Assembly: GCF_963853665.1 (NCBI RefSeq)
Contig: NZ_OY970459.1
Location: forward strand, 496,001 to 560,000
Length of the DNA: 64,000 nt
Direction of reading: 5' to 3'
From: Mycobacterium decipiens
Lineage (GTDB): Bacteria; Actinomycetota; Actinomycetes; Mycobacteriales; Mycobacteriaceae
Shown: piece by piece, positions 7,187 to 16,277 of the stretch
How the letters are laid out: each line of letters begins with the position of its first letter
Numbering within the stretch: the stretch's first letter is position 1
Program-made: the position numbers and the translations under genes
Notes under the pieces: model-generated
What the model was told of the DNA's origin: nothing
The model's database searches: none
What the model saw: only the letters and a program-made list of their open reading frames with translations

Positions 7187-7951
7187 TCATTCCATCACTC
7201 CCAGGCAGTACAGGATCAGAAATCCGGCGAAGAACATCACCGCCATCCATGGCCGCTCCGGAATCTCGTGCGCCTCGACAAGCAGTTCCTCGACGACCAG
7301 CCAAAGTAGGGCGGCCGCCGCGAACGCCAGCACCAGCGTGAGGACGGCGCTGCCCGCCCCGGCGAGCGCGAGCGCGCCCAGCACGGCCCCCACCGCGGCG
7401 GCCAGGCTCACCCCGCCGGTGATCACCGCGGCCCGGATCCTCGGCACTCCCGAGCGCCTCAAGCGCAGCGCCACCGACAGACCCAGGAACAGCACCTCGA
7501 CCGTCAGGGCGACGGCGATGATGACCGCGGTGCGCGTCGACACCGTCGCGCCCGTTGCGACAAGCAACCCGTCGATAAAGAGGTCGACCGCGACCACCGC
7601 GAGGAATCCGAGGGGCAGTTCGCCCGCGTGGTCGTTTGCCTCGTGGTCTTCCTCATGCCCCCCATGGTCTTCAAATTGGCGAAACCAGACGAGTAGCGCG
7701 ACGCCCGCGCTGAAGCCCACGACGATCAGCCAGAGCGGACCCCTGGCGCGCAGGTCCGGCAGCACTTCGCCGGCCACGGCGGCCATCACCACGCCGGCGG
7801 CGAAATGTTGCACGCCGCTGACCAGCGCCGCTGACGGCGCGCGCACGACCGCGACGGCGCCGCCGATGATCCCGGCGAGCACGGGGAAGGCGACCAGCGA
7901 GGCGGCCGTTGTCAAGATGCTGATGCCAACATTGTGGCGTCTGGGTGGCAA
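7187..7951 (-). CDS. ZIP-like integral membrane protein (Rv0318c-like)
   Basis: About 255 residues with seven to eight hydrophobic segments. Polar metal-ligand candidates lie in segments as in ZIP transporters: HFAAGVVMAAVAGEVLPDL, a His/Glu-rich loop (EDHGGHEEDHEANDH), VDLFIDGLLVATG and LTVEVLFLGLSVAL. The family moves Zn, Mn or Fe into the cytoplasm; the substrate here is unknown. The start is uncertain: the frame is open further upstream into the divergent pcp gene, TTG 7951 is the most conservative choice, and no clear ribosome site decides. Its place beside pcp matches the M. tuberculosis order. Confidence 0.7.
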   Translation of the reverse strand: MPPRRHNVGISILTTAASLVAFPVLAGIIGGAVAVVRAPSAALVSGVQHFAAGVVMAAVAGEVLPDLRARGPLWLIVVGFSAGVALLVWFRQFEDHGGHEEDHEANDHAGELPLGFLAVVAVDLFIDGLLVATGATVSTRTAVIIAVALTVEVLFLGLSVALRLRRSGVPRIRAAVITGGVSLAAAVGAVLGALALAGAGSAVLTLVLAFAAAALLWLVVEELLVEAHEIPERPWMAVMFFAGFLILYCLGVME

Positions 7952-8042
7952 ATGCAGCGGCGCGACGCGGCCCGAGACGCCGGAATGGACAAATCGGTCC
8001 GCAGAATGAACGGTGGGATGGAGGACTCCAGGAAGGAACACT

Positions 8043-8711
8043 ATGTCGAAGGTGTTGGTCACCGGATTCGGACCGTATGGCGTGACACCCGACAATCCGG
8101 CACAGTTCACCGCCGAGGCGCTGGATGGTCGCACCATCGCCGGCGCGACGGTGGTATCCCGGATTGTGCCCGGGGCGTACTTCGAGTCAATCGCGGCGGC
8201 TCAACAGGCCATCGCGGACGTTGACCCGGAATTGGTGATCATGCTGGGCGAATTCCCGGGCCGCAGCATGATTACCGTCGAGCGGCTCGCGCAGAACGTC
8301 AACGACTGCGGGCGGTATGGCCTCGCCGACACCGCCGGCAAGGTTTTGGTCGGTGAGCCCACGGATCCGGGGGGCCCGGTCGCCTACCACGCGACCGTCC
8401 CGGTGCACGCGATGGTCCTAGCCATGCGCAAGGCCGGCGTTCCGGCTGACGTGTCCGATGCCGCGGGCACCTTCGTGTGCAATCACCTGATGTATGGCGT
8501 GCTGCACCACATTGCCGAGAAAGGCCTGCCCATTCGCGCCGGCTGGATTCATCTGCCCTGCCTGCCCAGGGTTGCCGCGCTGGATCGCAACCTCGGCGCG
8601 CCGAGCATGTCGGTGGAGACCGCGGTCGCCGGCGTGGCGGCCGGCATCGAGGCTGCCCTCAGGCAATCCTCGGATATCACCGAACCGGTTCCGTCGCGAC
8701 TACAGATCTAG
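8043..8711 (+). CDS. pcp: Pyrrolidone-carboxylate peptidase
   Basis: The 222-residue cytoplasmic cysteine peptidase removes N-terminal pyroglutamate. The start reads VLVTGFGPYG, and the catalytic triad motifs are present: the glutamate region GEFPGRSMITVERLAQNVND, the cysteine in GTFVCNHLMYG and the histidine in GWIHLPCLP. AGGAAGGAAC lies directly before ATG 8043. Length and motifs are normal for the family (Rv0319). The stop abuts the convergent stop of the LLM oxidoreductase. Confidence 0.93.
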   Translation: MSKVLVTGFGPYGVTPDNPAQFTAEALDGRTIAGATVVSRIVPGAYFESIAAAQQAIADVDPELVIMLGEFPGRSMITVERLAQNVNDCGRYGLADTAGKVLVGEPTDPGGPVAYHATVPVHAMVLAMRKAGVPADVSDAAGTFVCNHLMYGVLHHIAEKGLPIRAGWIHLPCLPRVAALDRNLGAPSMSVETAVAGVAAGIEAALRQSSDITEPVPSRLQI

Positions 8712-9719
8712 TCAGCCGGCGGCATCCTCGCGGGCCTTCTTGAGTCGCGGCATCGTGTCCTTCAGAAGTTGTAGGCTCTTCCAGCCCTCGGCCGGCGACA
8801 GGCCACCGAGCAGCGGCTGGAACGTGAATCCGCCGCGGTCCGGAAGTGCGGGCAGCCTCTCGAGCAGGTCGTCCGGCGTCCACACCGCAAAAAGCCCCGA
8901 CTGGCGCAGGATCTGGGGATCGATCAGCCCGCTGAACGGAGAGGTCGACGCATCGCCTTCCTGCGCGGCCCATTTGGCGTATTCGGTCATGACGTGGACG
9001 GCCTGCTTCTCGATGGCCGCCCAGCCGATGTCCGGGTCTTCGCACAGATGAATGCAGATCGGCAACCCCGTCCGAAAGTACTGCCTGGGCAGCTGGTTGC
9101 GGGTTCGGCATTCGTCGAGATACACGTCGACCAGCTCGCCGTTCATCGGCAGAAAACCTATGTCGAACCGCGCGGCGCGCTTGGCTGCCGCCGCCACCCC
9201 GCCGCCGACTAGCAAGATGTTTTCCGGCTCCTGCACCGGCAACGGGCGAACATGCACCGGGCGCCCGTCGAACTCGAACTTCTCGCCCTTGAGCGCGCGC
9301 AGGATGATGTCGATTCCGAGATCCATCAGCTTCGCGCGGTCTTTCAGCGACTTGCCGAACATCGCGAATTCGAACGGCACATAGCCGGCGCCAAACACGA
9401 CGTTGATCCGCCCGTTGGACATGAGGTCGGCGACGGCGATCTGTTCGGCGATGGTGATGGGATCATGAAGCGGCAGGATCACCGCGCAGAGCAGGATCCG
9501 GGCGTTCTTCGTCACCGCCGCCATCCCGCCGGCCAGTGTGAAGGGCTGCGGCAGGTAGCCGTCTTCGGAGCCGTGATGTTCCATCAGCCCGATGAAATCG
9601 ACCCCGATCTCGTCGGCGAAGGCAGCCATTTGCAATGCCGCGCTATAAAGCTCGTCGGAGGGCGTGGCCCATTTGGGCGCGCGCATGTCGAAGCAGACGT
9701 TCGTCGTGATGTCTCTCAT
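8712..9719 (-). CDS. LLM-class flavin/F420-dependent oxidoreductase
   Basis: The 335-residue luciferase-like protein forms a TIM-barrel enzyme using FMN or F420. Recognisable parts are FADEIGVDFIGLMEHHGSEDGYL, AVILPLHDPITIAEQIAVADLMSNGR, NVVFGAGYV and a conserved FDGRPVHVRP insertion. AAGGGG upstream of ATG 9719 supports the start; the longer open frame to 9908 enters the next gene's leader. It is divergent from the transporter cluster at 9907. I recall no counterpart between pcp and Rv0320 in H37Rv, so it looks like an accessory insertion shared with the transporter. The substrate is unknown. Confidence 0.75.
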   Translation of the reverse strand: MRDITTNVCFDMRAPKWATPSDELYSAALQMAAFADEIGVDFIGLMEHHGSEDGYLPQPFTLAGGMAAVTKNARILLCAVILPLHDPITIAEQIAVADLMSNGRINVVFGAGYVPFEFAMFGKSLKDRAKLMDLGIDIILRALKGEKFEFDGRPVHVRPLPVQEPENILLVGGGVAAAAKRAARFDIGFLPMNGELVDVYLDECRTRNQLPRQYFRTGLPICIHLCEDPDIGWAAIEKQAVHVMTEYAKWAAQEGDASTSPFSGLIDPQILRQSGLFAVWTPDDLLERLPALPDRGGFTFQPLLGGLSPAEGWKSLQLLKDTMPRLKKAREDAAG

Positions 9720-9906
9720 TTCAACCCCTTGACCTCGTACCCAGCTACCTAGCAACGATCTCGGACCCGGCCGGCGGGAAGCAAGCCGGCGCCGGCCGAT
9801 TAGCCGATCAAACAACTCGGCTCTAAAATCAGGTGGGTCCAGCTTCGTGATCGGCCGATTTGCCCTCGACGGGCAGCGAACCAAATTAGGAGGAGACTCG
9901 GATTTC

Positions 9907-10554
9907 ATGGGCTTCGTCGAGTTCGTACGAGACCGCTGGCCGTTCTTGTCGTTCCTCGCCTATCAGCACATGAGTCTGGTAGTTCAGACGCTGGCCATCG
10001 CGACCGCGGTTGCCTTGGTGATCGGGGTGTTGATCTATCGTTCGCCCGTTGGCGTGGCGGCCGCCAACGCACTGACCGCCGTTGGGCTGACAATCCCGTC
10101 GTATGCGCTGCTCGGAGTCCTCGTCGGCATAGTCGGCATCGGTGTTCTCCCGTCGGTCATCATGCTGTCGTTCTTCGGGGTGTTCCCGATCCTGCGCAAT
10201 GTCATCGTGGGGCTCACTGGAGTCGATAAATCCCTGGTGGAGTCGGCACGGGCGATGGGGATGAGCGGGCGCACCACGCTGGTGCGCCTCGAGCTGCCGT
10301 TGGCCTGGCCGGTGATCATGACCGGCGTGCGGGTGTCTGCCCAGATGCTGATGGGTATCGCGGCGATTGCGGCGTTCGCGCTCGGCCCCGGACTCGGCGG
10401 CTACATCTTCTCGGGGATCTCACGCATGGGGGCGGCCAACGCGACCAATTCGATTGTCGCCGCCACCCTGGCCATCCTGATCCTGGCAGTGATCCTAGAC
10501 ACCGCGCTGAACGTCATTACCCGTCTGCTCACCCCAAGGGGGATTCGTGTCTGA
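9907..10554 (+). CDS. Osmoprotectant ABC transporter permease (ProW type)
   Basis: The 215-residue inner-membrane permease has about five hydrophobic segments. Its EAA-type loop reads GVDKSLVESARAMGMSGR, followed by ELPLAWPVIMTGVR, typical of glycine-betaine/choline permeases. GGAGGAG eleven bases before ATG 9907 decides the start over an upstream ATG at 9847. It is the first gene of a tightly overlapping four-gene operon (permease, ATPase, permease, binding protein). Quaternary-amine import for osmoprotection is the usual role; the substrate is not proven. Confidence 0.85.
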   Translation: MGFVEFVRDRWPFLSFLAYQHMSLVVQTLAIATAVALVIGVLIYRSPVGVAAANALTAVGLTIPSYALLGVLVGIVGIGVLPSVIMLSFFGVFPILRNVIVGLTGVDKSLVESARAMGMSGRTTLVRLELPLAWPVIMTGVRVSAQMLMGIAAIAAFALGPGLGGYIFSGISRMGAANATNSIVAATLAILILAVILDTALNVITRLLTPRGIRV

Positions 10555-11710
10555 CTCGACGCGGACCGGTGCGCGCATTCTGCTCGATCGGGTAACCAAA
10601 CGCTACGGCTCAACGTCTCCGCCGGCGGTGGACAACATCAGCATGGAAATTCCGGCCGGGGAGATTGTCATGCTCGTCGGGCCGTCGGGTTGTGGGAAGA
10701 CCACAACGATGAAGATGATCAACCGCCTGATCGAACCGACCAGCGGGCGGATCTTCATCGGTGACGTTGACGTGACCAAGCAAAGCGCCGACCAGCTCCG
10801 TCGCCACATCGGCTACGTCATCCAGGGGGCCGGCCTCTTTCCGCACTTCACGGTCGGCGAGAACATCGCGGTCGTGCCGCGCCTGCTCAAGTGGGGCAAG
10901 AAGCGCATCGCCGCCCGAGTCGACGAGTTGCTGGACCTGGTCAGCTTGGACCCGTCGCAGTACCGCAACCGCTACCCGCGGGAACTATCGGGTGGTCAAC
11001 AGCAGCGGGTGGGGGTGGCTCGCGCGTTGGCCGCCGACCCGCCGGTGTTGTTGATGGACGAGCCCTTTGGTGCCGTCGACCCGATCACGCGCGCGAGACT
11101 GCAGGACGAGCTGTTGCGCCTGCAGGAGGAGCTGCGCAAGACGATCGTATTCGTGACTCACGATTTCGACGAAGCGGTGAAGCTCGGTGATCGGATCGCG
11201 ATTCTGCGGACCGGGTCGAGGATCGTCCAGTACGAGGTTCCCGAGGAGATTCTGGCAGCTCCGGCGGACGACTTCGTGAGCGATTTCGTGGGCGCCGGTG
11301 CTGCACTCAAACAGCTGACGCTGAGCCGGGTTCGCGATGTTGAGCTGCATGGCGCCGCCGTGGCCCGCGTTGGAACCGATCCGGCCGAAGCGATTCGCGC
11401 AGCCCGGTCCATCGACCGCGAGCACGTCATCGTGCTGGATGCCCAGGACCGCCCGCAACGATGGATGTCTCTGGCGGAGCTGGCTGGGCCGAATGCGCTC
11501 GACGCTGTGCCCGGCGACGACGACCTCAAGTGTGTGAATCTGGCGTCGACACTCCATGATGCGCTCGAGCAGATGCTGACGTCGTCGCTTGGTGTTGTGG
11601 TGGTGACGGGCCGGCGCAATGCGTATCAGGGTGTGATCCGCGCCGAGACGATCATGGACGCCGTGGCCAGCATGCGCGGCGCGGGCCAGGTTTCCGGGTC
11701 TGCCCAGTGA
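10547..11710 (+). CDS. Osmoprotectant ABC transporter ATP-binding protein (ProV type)
   Basis: The 387-residue ATPase has Walker A GPSGCGKTTT, signature LSGGQQQRVGVARAL and Walker B PVLLMDEPFGAVD, then the switch histidine in VFVTHDFDEA. The C-terminal third (about residues 260-385) resembles the paired CBS sensory domains of betaine transporters. GTG 10547 overlaps the permease stop by eight bases and AAGGGG precedes it. The short overlaps on both sides indicate translational coupling. Confidence 0.9.
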   Translation: MSDSTRTGARILLDRVTKRYGSTSPPAVDNISMEIPAGEIVMLVGPSGCGKTTTMKMINRLIEPTSGRIFIGDVDVTKQSADQLRRHIGYVIQGAGLFPHFTVGENIAVVPRLLKWGKKRIAARVDELLDLVSLDPSQYRNRYPRELSGGQQQRVGVARALAADPPVLLMDEPFGAVDPITRARLQDELLRLQEELRKTIVFVTHDFDEAVKLGDRIAILRTGSRIVQYEVPEEILAAPADDFVSDFVGAGAALKQLTLSRVRDVELHGAAVARVGTDPAEAIRAARSIDREHVIVLDAQDRPQRWMSLAELAGPNALDAVPGDDDLKCVNLASTLHDALEQMLTSSLGVVVVTGRRNAYQGVIRAETIMDAVASMRGAGQVSGSAQ

Positions 11711-12456
11711 CCGCGACCGTCACCGAGGCCGGCCGGGGCAGCCCGGTCCGCTGGATGCTGCCGCCGATCGCTGCCGTCGCCGCGGTGGCTGGGTGTCTGA
11801 TCTACGTTCAGGTCGCCGATGTCTCCGAATCAGAGCAGCGTTCCCTCGGGGTCGCAAACCTGCTGACCATGCTGCGGCAGCACGTGACCTTGAGCCTGGC
11901 CGCCACCGTGTTGACGTGTGCGATCGGTATTCCGCTGGGTGTTGTCCTGACTCGCGGGCGGATGCGCCGCTATTCGAAGCCGATCATCACCGTCGCCAGC
12001 TTCGGCCAGTCCGCGCCGGCCATCGGCCTGATAGCGCTCGGCGCGGTGCTCTTCGGGATCGGCCCGCTCGGAGCCGTCGTCGCGCTGACCGTGTATGGCG
12101 CTCTTCCCATTGTGGCCAACACCGTCACCGGTCTGGACGGAGTTGATCCCAGGCTGGTGGAGGCCGGGCGGGGGATGGGGATGTCTCGGACTGCGACACT
12201 CTTGCGGGTCGAACTCCCGCTGGCGCTACCGGTGATTGCGGCGGGGGTGCGCACCGCGCTGGTGCTCATCGTCGGTACCGCCGCTCTTGCGTCCTTCACG
12301 GGTTCCGGCGGGCTGGGTCAGCTGATTACCACCGGTATCAAGCTGCACCAGACCGTAACCCTGGTCGTCGGGGCGGTTCTGGTGGCAGCCCTCGCCCTTG
12401 CCATCGACTGGGTGGCCCGCGTCGTCGAGATGCTCGCCGTTCCAGGAGGAGTGTGA
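11707..12456 (+). CDS. Osmoprotectant ABC transporter permease (ProZ type)
   Basis: The 249-residue second permease has an N-terminal membrane anchor and five further hydrophobic segments. The EAA loop is GVDPRLVEAGRGMGMSRT followed by ELPLALPVIAAGVR. GTG 11707 overlaps the ATPase stop (GTGA). It presumably pairs with the first permease to form the channel. The two permeases share clear sequence similarity in the loop region, as in ProW/ProZ pairs. Confidence 0.87.
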   Translation: MTATVTEAGRGSPVRWMLPPIAAVAAVAGCLIYVQVADVSESEQRSLGVANLLTMLRQHVTLSLAATVLTCAIGIPLGVVLTRGRMRRYSKPIITVASFGQSAPAIGLIALGAVLFGIGPLGAVVALTVYGALPIVANTVTGLDGVDPRLVEAGRGMGMSRTATLLRVELPLALPVIAAGVRTALVLIVGTAALASFTGSGGLGQLITTGIKLHQTVTLVVGAVLVAALALAIDWVARVVEMLAVPGGV

Positions 12457-13442
12457 TCAGGGTGCGACCGCGCGTGGGCGGCGGCCGTCTGGGCCGTGGC
12501 CTGCAAGTTCTCGCCGTCGCCGTTGTCATGGTGGCGGCCGGTTGTGGATTGCGGTCGGCCAGCGGGATTGTCCTGCACGCCAATCCCGGTGCGATCCGGC
12601 ACTATGAATCCCTGGAAGGGGTCAGAATCACCGTTGCCGCAAAGGATTTCACCGAACAATTGATTCTGGGCAACATGCTCTCCATCATCCTTAATGCCGC
12701 TGGCGCTGATGTCACAAACATGACCAATACGCCCGGGAGCTACGGCGTGCGGGAGGCCTTGCTCAAGGGCGAAGCTGATGTCGCACCGGAGTACACCGGT
12801 ACCGGGTGGATCAGCTATCTCGGCCACCAGCATCCCATCAGGGATCCGATAGAGCAGTGGCGTGCGGTCAACGCGCAGGACGCGGCGAATGGGCTGACGT
12901 GGCTTCCTCCCGCGCCGATGAACAATACGTATGCCCTCGCTATCCGGGAGTCGCAGGCCGCCAAGCTCGGCGTCACCAAGCTCTCCGACCTCGCCAAACT
13001 CGACAAGTCCGAGTTGACCTTCTGCGTCGAGAGTGAGTTCGCCAACCGCAACGATGGTTTCGTGCCAGCATTACACGCCTACGGATTGACCATTGCCGAT
13101 CTGGGCAAGGTGACCAGGCTGGCCACCGGAGTTATCTACACGGCGATCGCCGACGGCGACTGCAACTTTGGTGACGTGTTCACTACCGACGGCCGCATCG
13201 TCTCTCTGCACCTGCGGGTGCTAGCGGACGACAAGGGTTTCTTCCCTCTCTACAACGTGACCGAAGTGATCAATTCGCACCTGCTCGCTGAACACCCGGA
13301 GTTGGCAGAGATTTTTGCCCAGCTGAACCCGAAGCTCACGAATGACGTGATGTCGACGCTGAACGCCAAGGTCGACAAATACGGCAAGGAGCCCGCGCTG
13401 GTGGCCCGGGACTGGCTCATCCACGAGGGACTGTTGTCCTAG
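12453..13442 (+). CDS. Osmoprotectant-binding lipoprotein (ProX type)
   Basis: The 329-residue extracytoplasmic solute-binding protein opens with a signal peptide and a lipobox (VMVAAGCG, lipid-modified Cys at about residue 31). The body reads VRITVAAKDFTEQLILGNML, then ADVAPEYTGTGWISYLG and DGDCNFGDVFTTDGRI, characteristic of the OpuAC/ProX group that binds betaine or choline in an aromatic cage. AGGAGG lies before the overlapping GTG 12453. It completes the operon from 9907. Confidence 0.9.
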   Translation: MIRVRPRVGGGRLGRGLQVLAVAVVMVAAGCGLRSASGIVLHANPGAIRHYESLEGVRITVAAKDFTEQLILGNMLSIILNAAGADVTNMTNTPGSYGVREALLKGEADVAPEYTGTGWISYLGHQHPIRDPIEQWRAVNAQDAANGLTWLPPAPMNNTYALAIRESQAAKLGVTKLSDLAKLDKSELTFCVESEFANRNDGFVPALHAYGLTIADLGKVTRLATGVIYTAIADGDCNFGDVFTTDGRIVSLHLRVLADDKGFFPLYNVTEVINSHLLAEHPELAEIFAQLNPKLTNDVMSTLNAKVDKYGKEPALVARDWLIHEGLLS

Positions 13443-13481
13443 ATATATTGGATATTTATTCTTTCGTTATCTTGTCGTAAT

Positions 13482-14120
13482 GTGCTCTGGGTGGGCAGGC
13501 ATGAATTAGCCAGGGAACGGCGAAAGTCGTCAGCAGTCCTGGCTGCGGTCCTCGCTCCGGCCGCCGTGTTCTTCGCCGCGGGGGGCGATGTCGGTGCGCT
13601 GGCCGCCCAAGACGACGCCAACCCGGTTATTGGCGCGCCGTGTTGCGTCGAGATCGTGTCCGCCGACCGCGGCGAAGTCGGTACGGGTCGTACCGTCGGC
13701 AGGTTCGTTGCGGCGTCGAGATGGCGGATCGCATCTCGGTATTTGCCGGTAGGGGTCGCACCAGAGCAGGGCCTACAGGTCAAGACCATCTTGACGGCTC
13801 GCAGTGTCAGCGCGGCTTTCCCCGAAATTCACGAAATCGGCGGTGTGCGACCGGATGCGCTGAGGTGGCATCCCAATGGTTTGGCGCTCGACGTGATGGT
13901 TCCCAACCCCCACACCGCCGAGGGCATAGCGCTGGGAAACGAGATCATCGCTTTCGTGTTGAGCAACGCGACTCGATTCGGGATGCAGGATGCGATTTGG
14001 CGAGGCGTGTACTACACGCCCAACGGCGGGCGGGCAACCGGGGCCGGCCACTACGACCACATTCACATCACGACCGTCGGCGGCGGATACCCCACCGGCG
14101 AGGAACTCTATATCCGCTGA
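13482..14120 (+). CDS. Conserved exported protein (Rv0320-like)
   Basis: About 212 residues. The N-terminus is basic ([12 protein letters not shown]) followed by a hydrophobic stretch ([18 protein letters not shown]), a secretion signal. The C-terminal domain carries the repeated mycobacterial pattern [39 protein letters not shown] and [16 protein letters not shown]. This resembles a metal-ligand set (His/Asp) seen in secreted cell-wall hydrolase-like domains. The start may be GTG 13482 or 13491. It precedes dcd by 32 bases, as in M. tuberculosis. The function is unproven. Confidence 0.75.
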   Translation: MLWVGRHELARERRKSSAVLAAVLAPAAVFFAAGGDVGALAAQDDANPVIGAPCCVEIVSADRGEVGTGRTVGRFVAASRWRIASRYLPVGVAPEQGLQVKTILTARSVSAAFPEIHEIGGVRPDALRWHPNGLALDVMVPNPHTAEGIALGNEIIAFVLSNATRFGMQDAIWRGVYYTPNGGRATGAGHYDHIHITTVGGGYPTGEELYIR

Positions 14121-14152
14121 GCAACGGGTGCGGCGGCAGCTACGCTCGTCGG

Positions 14153-14725
14153 GTGCTGCTCTCCGATCGTGACCTCAGGGCCGAAATCTCCGCCGGGCGG
14201 TTGGCCATCGACCCGTTCGACGACACCCTGGTCCAGCCGTCCAGCATCGACGTCCGGCTCGACTGCCTGTTCCGGGTGTTCAACAACATTCGCTACACCC
14301 ATATCGACCCGGCCAAGCAGCAGGACGAGCTGACCAGCCTGGTGCAACCGGTCGACGGAGAACCCTTCGTGCTGCACCCGGGCGAATTCGTGCTCGGCTC
14401 GACGCTGGAGCTTTTCGCTCTGCCCGACAATCTGGCGGGACGGCTGGAAGGCAAGTCGTCGCTGGGCCGGCTGGGTCTGCTGACGCATTCGACTGCGGGC
14501 TTTATCGATCCGGGCTTCAGCGGTCACATCACGCTGGAGTTATCCAACGTTGCCAACCTGCCGATCACGTTGTGGCCCGGCATGAAAATCGGCCAGCTGT
14601 GCATTTTGCGGCTGACCAGCCCGTCGGAGCATCCCTACGGCAGTTCGCGAGTGGGGTCGAAATACCAGGGCCAGCGGGGGCCCACACCGTCGCGCTCCTA
14701 CCAGAACTTCATTAGGTCTACCTAG
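14153..14725 (+). CDS. dcd: dCTP deaminase (dUMP-forming)
   Basis: The 190-residue enzyme has the same length as the M. tuberculosis bifunctional dCTP deaminase/dUTPase, a cytoplasmic homotrimer that makes dUMP. Motifs: [33 protein letters not shown] and [20 protein letters not shown], which holds the catalytic glutamate. GTG 14153 is chosen by family length; the same frame is open far upstream but antiparallel to nothing real. The gene sits just after the Rv0320-like gene. Confidence 0.95.
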   Translation: MLLSDRDLRAEISAGRLAIDPFDDTLVQPSSIDVRLDCLFRVFNNIRYTHIDPAKQQDELTSLVQPVDGEPFVLHPGEFVLGSTLELFALPDNLAGRLEGKSSLGRLGLLTHSTAGFIDPGFSGHITLELSNVANLPITLWPGMKIGQLCILRLTSPSEHPYGSSRVGSKYQGQRGPTPSRSYQNFIRST

Positions 14726-14770
14726 CCTCCGGCGGGCGGCGGGTATGGTCGAACTATAAGAGATACATAA

Positions 14771-14797
14771 GGGCAATACGGGTGATATTGATTGCCC
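14771..14797. promoter_or_regulatory. Inverted repeat upstream of the proline-rich membrane protein gene
   Basis: GGGCAAT (14771-14777) and its complement ATTGCCC (14791-14797) frame a 13-base centre about 25 bases before the TTG start at 14820. A regulator site is plausible; no protein is assigned. Confidence 0.35.
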
Positions 14798-14819
14798 AGC
14801 GATAGTCCATGGGGGAGCT

Positions 14820-16190
14820 TTGGACACCGTACTTGGTGTGTCACTGGCGCCGACCGCAGTCCGGTTGGTGCTGGTCGAAGGTGAGAACGGCGATGGCGCC
14901 ACCGTCGACGAAGAAGATTTCGACATCGGTGCTGACCACGCCACCGTCGACGCGGCCGAACAGGTGATTTCGGCGATCCTTGGGACCAGGGACGGCGCAG
15001 CTGAGGGTGGCTACCAGCTGATGTCGACCGGAGTCAGCTGGACCGATCCCATCGAGGCCGTCGCACTGCATGACGCGTTGGCCGCCCGCAAGATCGAGAA
15101 CGTCATGCTGGTCTCGGCATTTCTGGCCGCGGCAGCGCTGGCTCATGCGGTCGGCAACGAAACCGACCATGCTCGGACAGCGCTGCTGTTCGTCGAGCCC
15201 GCCGCCGCGACCCTGGCGGTCGTCGACGGCGCCGATGGGTCCATCGCCGACTTCGATCAGCAGCTGCTGGCCGACGACGACGACGCGGCGGTGGCCCAGT
15301 TGGCAACGATGGTCTGTAGCGCCGAGGCGCTGCAGACTTGTCCCGACGCTGTATTTGTCGTCGGCGCTGGCGTCGATATTCCGCTGATAAAGCCCGCACT
15401 GCAGGCCGCGACCTCGCTTCCGGTGACTGCTCCCGACGAGCCGGAGACCGCGCTCGCCCGGGGCGCGGCGCTCGCGTCGGCGAACGCGCGGCTGGTCACG
15501 GCCGCCACGGTGGCGCGGGCCTATGCACAGGATCCCGGCACCGGGGCCCTGGCCTACAGTGCGGTCGCTGATGGATCGGTTGACGCGACCGATGTCGTCG
15601 GCGTGGAACAGCGCGATCCGAAACCGTTCGCGTTGCTCGGCAGCGTATTGGCGTCGATCTTCATCATTGGGGTCGCTGCGCTGGTCTTTTCTCTGGCGAT
15701 CAGCTTCCGGACGACGAGCGATGTGCGGCCCGATCCGGGGCAGAACATCGTCGCACCCCCGCAACCCGCCCCTGTTCCTGTGCAGGAAGCCCCTGTTCCG
15801 GTGCAGGAGGCCCCTGTTCCGGTACCGGCGGCCCCGGCAGCCCCTGTTCCGGTGCCGGCCGCTTCGGTACCTGCTCCGGTGCCGGAAGCTCCGGCCCCGG
15901 CGCCGGCGGCTCCGGCCCCGGTGCCAGCGGCTCCGGCCCCGGTGCCGGCGGCACCCATTCCGATTCCGGTTCCGATTCCGATACCGCTACCTCCGATTCT
16001 TAGTCCTCAGTTGCCGTTCGACCCCGACGTCCGGGACGGGTTCCCGGGCGGCAGATTCCCCCGCGGCGGAGGCGACCGTGACGACGACGGGCGCAGCGGG
16101 GGGCGCCGCGGCGGCATCGACATCCCGGGAATCCCCGGCGGCGGTGGTCGCCGCGGCGGGATCGACATCCCGGGGATCCCCGGCATCTGA
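14820..16190 (+). CDS. Membrane protein with actin-like N-terminus and proline-rich extracellular tail
   Basis: The 456-residue protein starts VLGVSLAPTAVRLVLVEG, resembling the first strand pair of actin/Hsp70-fold proteins (DUF7159-like mycobacterial family). A VFVVGAGVDIPLI strand follows near residue 190. A single membrane segment lies at about 277-298 (LASIFIIGVAALVFSLAI). The outside part is a PAPVPVQEA-type proline repeat and ends in two copies of RRGGIDIPGIPG. TTG 14820 sits close behind GGGGGAG. It lies between dcd and udgA, which I recall as adjacent in H37Rv. The role is unknown; ATP-binding residues look incomplete. Confidence 0.65.
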   Translation: MDTVLGVSLAPTAVRLVLVEGENGDGATVDEEDFDIGADHATVDAAEQVISAILGTRDGAAEGGYQLMSTGVSWTDPIEAVALHDALAARKIENVMLVSAFLAAAALAHAVGNETDHARTALLFVEPAAATLAVVDGADGSIADFDQQLLADDDDAAVAQLATMVCSAEALQTCPDAVFVVGAGVDIPLIKPALQAATSLPVTAPDEPETALARGAALASANARLVTAATVARAYAQDPGTGALAYSAVADGSVDATDVVGVEQRDPKPFALLGSVLASIFIIGVAALVFSLAISFRTTSDVRPDPGQNIVAPPQPAPVPVQEAPVPVQEAPVPVPAAPAAPVPVPAASVPAPVPEAPAPAPAAPAPVPAAPAPVPAAPIPIPVPIPIPLPPILSPQLPFDPDVRDGFPGGRFPRGGGDRDDDGRSGGRRGGIDIPGIPGGGGRRGGIDIPGIPGI

Positions 16191-16277
16191 TTTCGCCGGC
16201 TAGCTGTCACCTGCTGTTCGCCTAACGCTTCGCGTCGCGATGCGGTTCGCTCATCGCGACCACCTACACACAGTGGT

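Noticed and set aside
6585..8009. 474-codon plus-strand frame over the TIR and tRNA region
   Set aside because: It crosses the tRNA gene and is antisense to the TIR and ZIP-like genes; Thr/Ala/Ser-rich shadow.
13640..14152. N-terminal extension of dcd
   Set aside because: It is the shadow of the exported-protein gene in another frame; family length supports GTG 14153.
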